DNA of 17,749 nt, taken from contig JALSNP010000016.1 in the NCBI GenBank assembly GCA_026986935.1, positions 1 through 17,749 of the forward strand, in the 5' to 3' direction. The stretch's first letter is position 1. Each line of letters begins with the position of its first letter. The notes beneath the pieces are model-generated. The model saw only the letters and a list, made by a program, of their open reading frames with translations. It did no database searches and was not told the origin of the DNA. Shown one piece after another: positions 13,764 through 17,749 of the stretch. The stretch comes from Pyrodictiaceae archaeon (GTDB lineage Archaea > Thermoproteota > Thermoprotei_A > Sulfolobales > Pyrodictiaceae). The translations under genes and the position numbers were made by a program.

Positions 13764-16619
13764 ATGGTCGCTAAAGCAGCGTCACCGTTATCGATGCTTA
13801 ATGCGAGAATAGTGGAGCTCATAAGAAAGCGTGGCTGGGAGTCTCTAACCGAGGCGCAGGAAAAGGCTATAGAGCCCATTCTGCGCGGCGACAACGTTGT
13901 AATAGTGGCTCCAACAGGGTATGGTAAGACTGAGGCAGCGCTTCTACCAATTCTCTCAAGAATGGTTGAAGAGCAGCCAGAACCAGTAGCAGTGCTCTAT
14001 ATAACTCCTCTCCGCGCCCTAATCAACGACCTATATGAGCGAATAAGTTGGTGGGCAGAGCAACTAGGCTTTATTGTTGCTCGGAAGCACGGCGATGTTT
14101 CTCACGCAGAGAGAGCTCGACGCTTGCGCAGAGTACCCCACATACTCATTACCACCCCGGAGAGCCTTGAAATAGACCTTGATTGGGCCTCTAGGTTCCG
14201 TGTACATTACCGTAATCTCAGATGGGTTATAATAGATGAGGTCCATGAGATAGTCTCATCAAAACGTGGCGTACAGTTAGCAGTCCTGCTTGAACGCTTT
14301 AGGAGGCTCGCAGGCGATTTCCAGCTCATAATGATATCAGCCACCGTGGGTAAACCCGAGATCATAGCTGAGGCCTTTAAGGGGAGTTCTAGAAGAAGCG
14401 TCAGCGTTGTGAGCATAGATAAGCGCAAAGATATAGAGATAACCATAGACTATGTCGATGCACCTAGCACCGAGTTCTGGAAGAAATCAGCCGAGAAACT
14501 CCTAGAGCACATGGAGCCACTGACACTAGTATTCGTTAACTCAAAGCACGTAGCCGAGAGACTGCACGAAGAAATAGAGAAGAAAGGCATAGATGGCGTG
14601 GTTGTTCATCACGCCTCAATATATGGTGAGGAGAGACAGAGAATAGAGCGGATGGCGAAGCAAGGAAAAATAAAGATGATAATAGCCACTAAGACCCTAG
14701 AGCTAGGAATAGATATAGGCTCGGTAAAGAAGGTTATACTGTTCAGGCCAACCGGTACAGTATCATCCCTTATCCAGAGGCTAGGCAGGAGCGGGCACAG
14801 CATAGAGGGCAACGTTAGAGGCGTGATCATAACCACGGATAAGGTAGAGCTCCTTGAAGCCTTATCAGAGGCTAGACTAGCTATTAGAGGAGAGGTTGAA
14901 CCACCATACATACCTAGAAAACCCTTCGACATGATAGCCCGGGCCGTAATAGGGATGGCTTTATCAGGTATGTATACTCTCGAGGAGGCGTATGAAATCC
15001 TTAAAAATGTTAGTTACTTCAAGAACTTATCGAGGAAGGAGTTTGATCACCTAATTAAGTACCTGGTAGAGAACAAGATGATAAAAATAAACGGTGAAAA
15101 CAAGCTCGTTCCCGGCTCACAGTTCTACAGGATCTGGAGATTCGACGCCGGGGAGACAAGCAAGTACAGTTGGTGGGTACACAACTTCTCAGAATTCTTC
15201 ACAACGATAGGCGAGAAAAAAGCGTATATAGTCAAGACCGTTGATGGTAAGACCGTTGGCGAGCTTGACTCAGAGTACGTTATGAGACTCCTAAGAGTAG
15301 GGCAAGTTCTTAGACTAGGTGGGAAGAACTGGCAAGTAGTAGATATCGATGAGCACAGCAATCGGGTAACAATAACAGAGGCTAATACAAGCACAGCAGC
15401 TGTACCATTCTGGAGAGGCCAAGGCCCACAAGTATCTAGCCTGGTCATTACCGAGCTAGAGAAGGTTCTAGGCGAGCTCCATAGCAACGAGGTAAAGCTA
15501 CCTAAGGGGATAAGGCTAACCAAGGACGCCGAGAAAGCTGTCAGAGAGCTCATGGACGAGGTTCATCGATATAAGTACCCGTACCCAAGTTCCAAGAGAA
15601 TTATAGTAGAGCAACTAGCCGATGAAATAGCATACATGATTCTAGCACCAGAGCCAGCTATCAGAACCCTAGCGTATATCGTGATGCTCGAGATGTATAG
15701 AGAGAATTCCGAGACATACACAAAGATAACGCACTACGGGTTCGCGGTCCCATCAAAGATACTGAGCTTTGACCCCATAAAGTTCCTAGCATCCCTTGAG
15801 AGACAAGAGTTTGAGGAAAGGGTCAGAGAAGCCGCGGAGAGATCCCCGTTCTTTGTAGAAACCGTTCACAACATCCAGCTAGTCTTTGGTATAACGAGAA
15901 AACTCTTACCCAGCGACGTACTAGTGTATAAAGAGGCTGTAAAACAAACAATAGAGAACTACTTCGACCCCGATACGGCTTGGAGGATAATTGAAGGGCT
16001 ACGATCCGGGAAGATAAGAATAGGGATTAACAGTAGTAGAACCAGTATATATGCACGCACCTTGGTAAAAGAGGCTCCGGAGAAACCCTGGATAGGAAAC
16101 GTACAGGATCTCATAGTAGAGGTTTTGAAGGGCATGGCGTTTACGGTCGAGGAGCTAGCAGAGGCTCTTGGCCTACCAACGGATATTATAGAGTCAGCGC
16201 TACGATCTATGAAAGCGCCTGGGGCGCGACACAGGGTATTTAGCTTCATAGATGTCGATACTGGCGAGGAGCGCTGGGCCCTCATCGAGGATGCCGATCA
16301 AATAGCCTCTTCAGAGGAGTTCTCCTCCTCATTCACGCCCCAGAACAAGGACTCGCTATACCTGATGCTAGTAAAGAGCGAGAATGGTAGCCTTGTTCAC
16401 GTCGTGGCTAGGGTATTAGATGTGATGAAGAACCCGGACACTGTTACTAAGCAGATACCCTTCGAAGAAATATACGAGTTAAAAATAATGCCGCTTACGA
16501 GCTACTATGAAGGAAAACCAATAAGGTATCAGCTCGTACCCCGGAGAATAGCTCCATTATTACTCTTAAACGCGGCTACAATAACCCAGAAGATAGAAGT
16601 ATCAAACCTATTGATCTAA
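13764..16619 (+). CDS. Lhr-like superfamily 2 DNA/RNA helicase
   Basis: This 951-residue ATP-dependent helicase has the first RecA-like domain with the Q-like LTEAQEKAI, Walker A APTGYGKTEAA (49-59), TPLRALINDL, TPESL, DEVH (158-161) and SAT (192-194). The second has LVFVNSKHVAERL, IATKTLELGIDIG and motif VI QRLGRSGH (338-345). The region from about 380 to 600 matches the Lhr winged-helix plus beta-barrel domain, and the remaining C-terminal third is the extended helical part of archaeal Lhr-type proteins. Archaeal Lhr proteins act on recombination or replication forks and some on RNA; I cannot assign aLhr1 or aLhr2. Start is the ATG at 13764, with GGGGT about 12 nt upstream. sRNA 4 begins 11 nt after its stop. 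Confidence 0.93.
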   Translation: MVAKAASPLSMLNARIVELIRKRGWESLTEAQEKAIEPILRGDNVVIVAPTGYGKTEAALLPILSRMVEEQPEPVAVLYITPLRALINDLYERISWWAEQLGFIVARKHGDVSHAERARRLRRVPHILITTPESLEIDLDWASRFRVHYRNLRWVIIDEVHEIVSSKRGVQLAVLLERFRRLAGDFQLIMISATVGKPEIIAEAFKGSSRRSVSVVSIDKRKDIEITIDYVDAPSTEFWKKSAEKLLEHMEPLTLVFVNSKHVAERLHEEIEKKGIDGVVVHHASIYGEERQRIERMAKQGKIKMIIATKTLELGIDIGSVKKVILFRPTGTVSSLIQRLGRSGHSIEGNVRGVIITTDKVELLEALSEARLAIRGEVEPPYIPRKPFDMIARAVIGMALSGMYTLEEAYEILKNVSYFKNLSRKEFDHLIKYLVENKMIKINGENKLVPGSQFYRIWRFDAGETSKYSWWVHNFSEFFTTIGEKKAYIVKTVDGKTVGELDSEYVMRLLRVGQVLRLGGKNWQVVDIDEHSNRVTITEANTSTAAVPFWRGQGPQVSSLVITELEKVLGELHSNEVKLPKGIRLTKDAEKAVRELMDEVHRYKYPYPSSKRIIVEQLADEIAYMILAPEPAIRTLAYIVMLEMYRENSETYTKITHYGFAVPSKILSFDPIKFLASLERQEFEERVREAAERSPFFVETVHNIQLVFGITRKLLPSDVLVYKEAVKQTIENYFDPDTAWRIIEGLRSGKIRIGINSSRTSIYARTLVKEAPEKPWIGNVQDLIVEVLKGMAFTVEELAEALGLPTDIIESALRSMKAPGARHRVFSFIDVDTGEERWALIEDADQIASSEEFSSSFTPQNKDSLYLMLVKSENGSLVHVVARVLDVMKNPDTVTKQIPFEEIYELKIMPLTSYYEGKPIRYQLVPRRIAPLLLLNAATITQKIEVSNLLI

Positions 16620-16630
16620 CACACGCTGCT

Positions 16631-16682
16631 GCGATGAAGAGCGCCGCGACACTGATCAAGTGATGAGGGTCCGTGTTTCAGA
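16631..16682 (+). ncRNA. Candidate C/D box sRNA 4
   Basis: This element (52 nt) has a C box GCGATGA (16631-16637), a 14-nt guide, a perfect D' box CTGA (16652-16655), a 5-nt spacer, a perfect C' box TGATGA (16661-16666), a 12-nt guide and a weak D box CAGA (16679-16682). Spacing is ideal for an archaeal C/D sRNA. The second guide holds GGTCCGTGTTT (16668-16678), complementary over 11 nt to AAACACGGACC, a conserved 23S/28S domain II sequence as I recall it; the fifth-nucleotide rule points to the A in AAACA. The first guide (AGAGCGCCGCGACA) has no target I can name. Nine nt later a T6 run (16691-16696) may end transcription. It lies 11 nt after the helicase stop. Confidence 0.65.
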
Positions 16683-16685
16683 GCA

Positions 16686-16696
16686 TTATCTTTTTT
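16686..16696 (+). terminator. T-run after sRNA 4
   Basis: TTATC followed by TTTTTT (16691-16696) gives an intrinsic archaeal-type termination signal on the plus strand, 9 nt after sRNA 4. A second T4 run follows near 16716. It would end the helicase/sRNA 4 transcript and separate it from sRNA 5. Confidence 0.5.
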
Positions 16697-16736
16697 ACAC
16701 GACCTTAGAGCAGTCTTTTCTACGCCGATTAGCTAG

Positions 16737-16803
16737 GTGATGAGCACTCGCCTACTATGACCCAGCGACTAGTTGATGGGATGAAGACGTTATCCCCGGC
16801 TGA
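16737..16803 (+). ncRNA. Candidate C/D box sRNA 5 targeting the peptidyl transferase centre
   Basis: A perfect C box GTGATGA (16737-16743) is followed by a C' box GGATGA (16779-16784), a 15-nt guide and a perfect D box CTGA (16800-16803); total 67 nt. The guide ends GTTATCCCCGG (16789-16799), exactly complementary over 11 nt to CCGGGGAUAAC, the near-universal 23S rRNA sequence at E. coli 2442-2452, next to A2451. The fifth nucleotide before the D box pairs with G2446. The D' box is unclear (CTATGA at 16755-16760 or GCGA at 16765-16768), and the C-to-C' distance is longer than usual. The D box ends 20 nt before the ATG of the next gene. Confidence 0.7.
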
Positions 16804-16823
16804 TGAGAGAAGAGGGAGATACC

Positions 16824-17366
16824 ATGTCTAGGACAAGAATGTTTACCTACATACTGCTTACGATGAGTGTTAAACAAGCTGCATCGATGGCGAGCCTGTT
16901 AGCTATGTTGACTGAGAATAAGTCAATAGAGGTATTGGATCACGATGAGGTGACTAGGAGAATAATTATACGCGCTTCTCCTAGTGACGTGGGTTTTCTC
17001 GAACTCGTTGTGGAGAGATATGCTGCTTCAGCTAGTTTTGAGATAAAGGCTTATGTGAGAAAAAGTATTGACGAGAAGATCCTCGGCAAAATAAACGCAA
17101 AATACATCAGGCATAACCGGCTACTATTCTACTGGATTTGTAACAAGGGGGCCGTGTTTGGTGAAAAGAAGCATCGCTCAAGACTATTACTAAAATACTG
17201 TAGAAAGACAATAGGGGCTGATCCCGCAAGCATACCCTATAGCCTATGCAGCTTTGATCCTCTTCAGCACAAAATAGCTGCAACGCTTGACGATGCGTAT
17301 GAATGCTTTGAAAAATTCATTAAAGCGCTCGGTGAGAATGGTAAAGAATCCTTAAGAACTAATTAG
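16824..17366 (+). CDS. Unrecognised 180-residue protein
   Basis: I cannot name a family. The ATG at 16824 has GGGAG (16814-16818) 5 nt upstream and gives 180 residues. An ATG at 16803 lies inside the D box of sRNA 5 and is less likely. The N terminus (about 4-28) is a hydrophobic/amphipathic helix, MFTYILLTMSVKQAASMAS, without a clear membrane anchor. Then come beta-like stretches SIEVLDHDE, RRIIIRASP, LELVVERY and SFEIKAYVRK. The centre is basic (RHNRLLFYWI, KKHRSRLLLKYCRK). The C-terminal third has three Cys (roughly positions 130, 143 and 162). It is followed directly by the alba promoter. Function unknown. Confidence 0.65.
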   Translation: MSRTRMFTYILLTMSVKQAASMASLLAMLTENKSIEVLDHDEVTRRIIIRASPSDVGFLELVVERYAASASFEIKAYVRKSIDEKILGKINAKYIRHNRLLFYWICNKGAVFGEKKHRSRLLLKYCRKTIGADPASIPYSLCSFDPLQHKIAATLDDAYECFEKFIKALGENGKESLRTN

Positions 17367-17367
17367 C

Positions 17368-17376
17368 TTTATATTA
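17368..17376 (+). promoter_or_regulatory. alba promoter TATA box
   Basis: TTTATATTA starts 2 nt after the previous stop codon. The predicted start near 17396 leaves about 25 nt of leader with GAGGTGG before the ATG at 17422. alba thus has its own promoter. Confidence 0.6.
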
Positions 17377-17421
17377 CCGTGCCTAAACCGTCTATGGGCG
17401 GAAAAGAGTAGAGGTGGTAGC

Positions 17422-17691
17422 ATGGCGTCGGCAGAGAACGTAGTAGTAATTGGTAAAAAACCGGTTATGGATTATGTTCTTGCAGCAATCCTCCTCTTTA
17501 ATGAGGGATACGATGAAGTAGTCATAAGAGGCCAGGGCCCCAATATAAGCAAAGCTGTCGATGTATATAATGCGCTAGCTCACAGGCTACAAGATGGTGT
17601 AGAGATAGTACGAATCAATATTGATAGCATAGAGAGGGGCCGCAGACTAATACCAGTAATAGAGATAATAGTTAGGCGTAAAATAGCCTAG
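17422..17691 (+). CDS. albA: DNA/RNA-binding protein Alba
   Basis: Alba (Sac10b family) is an abundant chromatin protein of crenarchaea that binds double-stranded DNA and RNA as a dimer and is regulated by acetylation of an N-terminal Lys in Sulfolobus. The signature is VVVIGKKPVMDYVLAAI; K12 and K13 match the K16/K17 pair of Sulfolobus Alba. RGQGPNISKAVDVYNAL and EIVRINIDSIERGRRLIPVIEI complete the fold. The length (89) is normal. The ATG at 17422 has GAGGTGG 4-10 nt upstream. Confidence 0.98.
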   Translation: MASAENVVVIGKKPVMDYVLAAILLFNEGYDEVVIRGQGPNISKAVDVYNALAHRLQDGVEIVRINIDSIERGRRLIPVIEIIVRRKIA

Positions 17692-17692
17692 G

Positions 17693-17749
17693 ATGCAGAG
17701 GCGCAGACCCATCGCTAGGCACTATCTTAGGAGTAGATACCTATCCTCC
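17693..17749 (+). CDS. Possible start of the next gene (3' truncated by window edge)
   Basis: An ATG 2 nt after the alba stop opens a frame of 19 codons to the window end, beginning MQRRRRPIAR-like: highly basic, with seven Arg in 19 residues. There is no distinct ribosome-binding site, and the frame is too short to judge. It may be coding with alba or just an open frame. Confidence 0.3.
   Translation, partial: MQRRRPIARHYLRSRYLSS

Noticed and set aside
13610..13894. 94-codon minus-strand frame
   Set aside because: It overlaps the helicase start and the leader hairpins; composition is that of an antisense shadow.
1..17749. CRISPR arrays, transposons or attachment sites
   Set aside because: No direct repeats with regular spacers, transposase-like frames or tRNA-linked duplications were seen.

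Overview
The window looks like chromosome of a hyperthermophilic crenarchaeon (Thermoproteota). The evidence is topoisomerase VI, RadA, Alba, an archaeal Lhr-type helicase, an archaeal ThrRS with its own editing domain, an A24 prepilin peptidase, TATA-type promoters, GGTG/GAGG ribosome-binding sites and frequent GTG/TTG starts. A Desulfurococcales/Pyrodictiaceae-like host is my inference, not a demonstrated placement. No mobile element, CRISPR array, tRNA or rRNA was seen.

Layout. 1-3200 (+): end of top6B, then top6A and deoC. 3225-3379: two convergent candidate C/D box guide RNAs. 3401-4216 (-): a 52-aa zinc ribbon and an ASCH-domain protein. 4377-7410 (-): a GlmU-like nucleotidyltransferase/acyltransferase and GlmS, a UDP-amino-sugar pair. 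7459-7555: an AT-rich shared promoter region and a third guide RNA candidate on +. 7588-9474 (-): thrS. 9652-10623 (+): radA, divergent from thrS. 10679-12363: an unrecognised 138-aa protein (-), a prepilin peptidase (+) and a HIT-family protein (+). 12433-12985 (-): two small overlapping genes. 13118-13570: a 65-aa protein (+) and a TRASH/L24e-like zinc protein (-). 13764-16619 (+): a 951-aa Lhr-like helicase with a structured leader. 16631-16803 (+): two more guide RNA candidates. 16824-17366 (+): an unrecognised protein. 17422-17691 (+): alba. 17693-17749: possible start of the next gene.

The most notable result is five C/D box sRNA candidates. They sit in the gaps between protein genes, several within 10-25 nt of a stop or start codon. 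Three of their guides match, over 10-11 nt, conserved 23S rRNA segments that I recall from the peptidyl transferase centre (E. coli numbering about 2442-2452, 2587-2596 and 2596-2605). A fourth matches AAACACGGACC in domain II. These targets come from remembered rRNA sequence and need alignment to the host's own rRNA.

The protein content is otherwise weighted to genome maintenance (Topo VI, RadA, Lhr, Alba), with separate amino-sugar, translation and type IV pilin processing genes.
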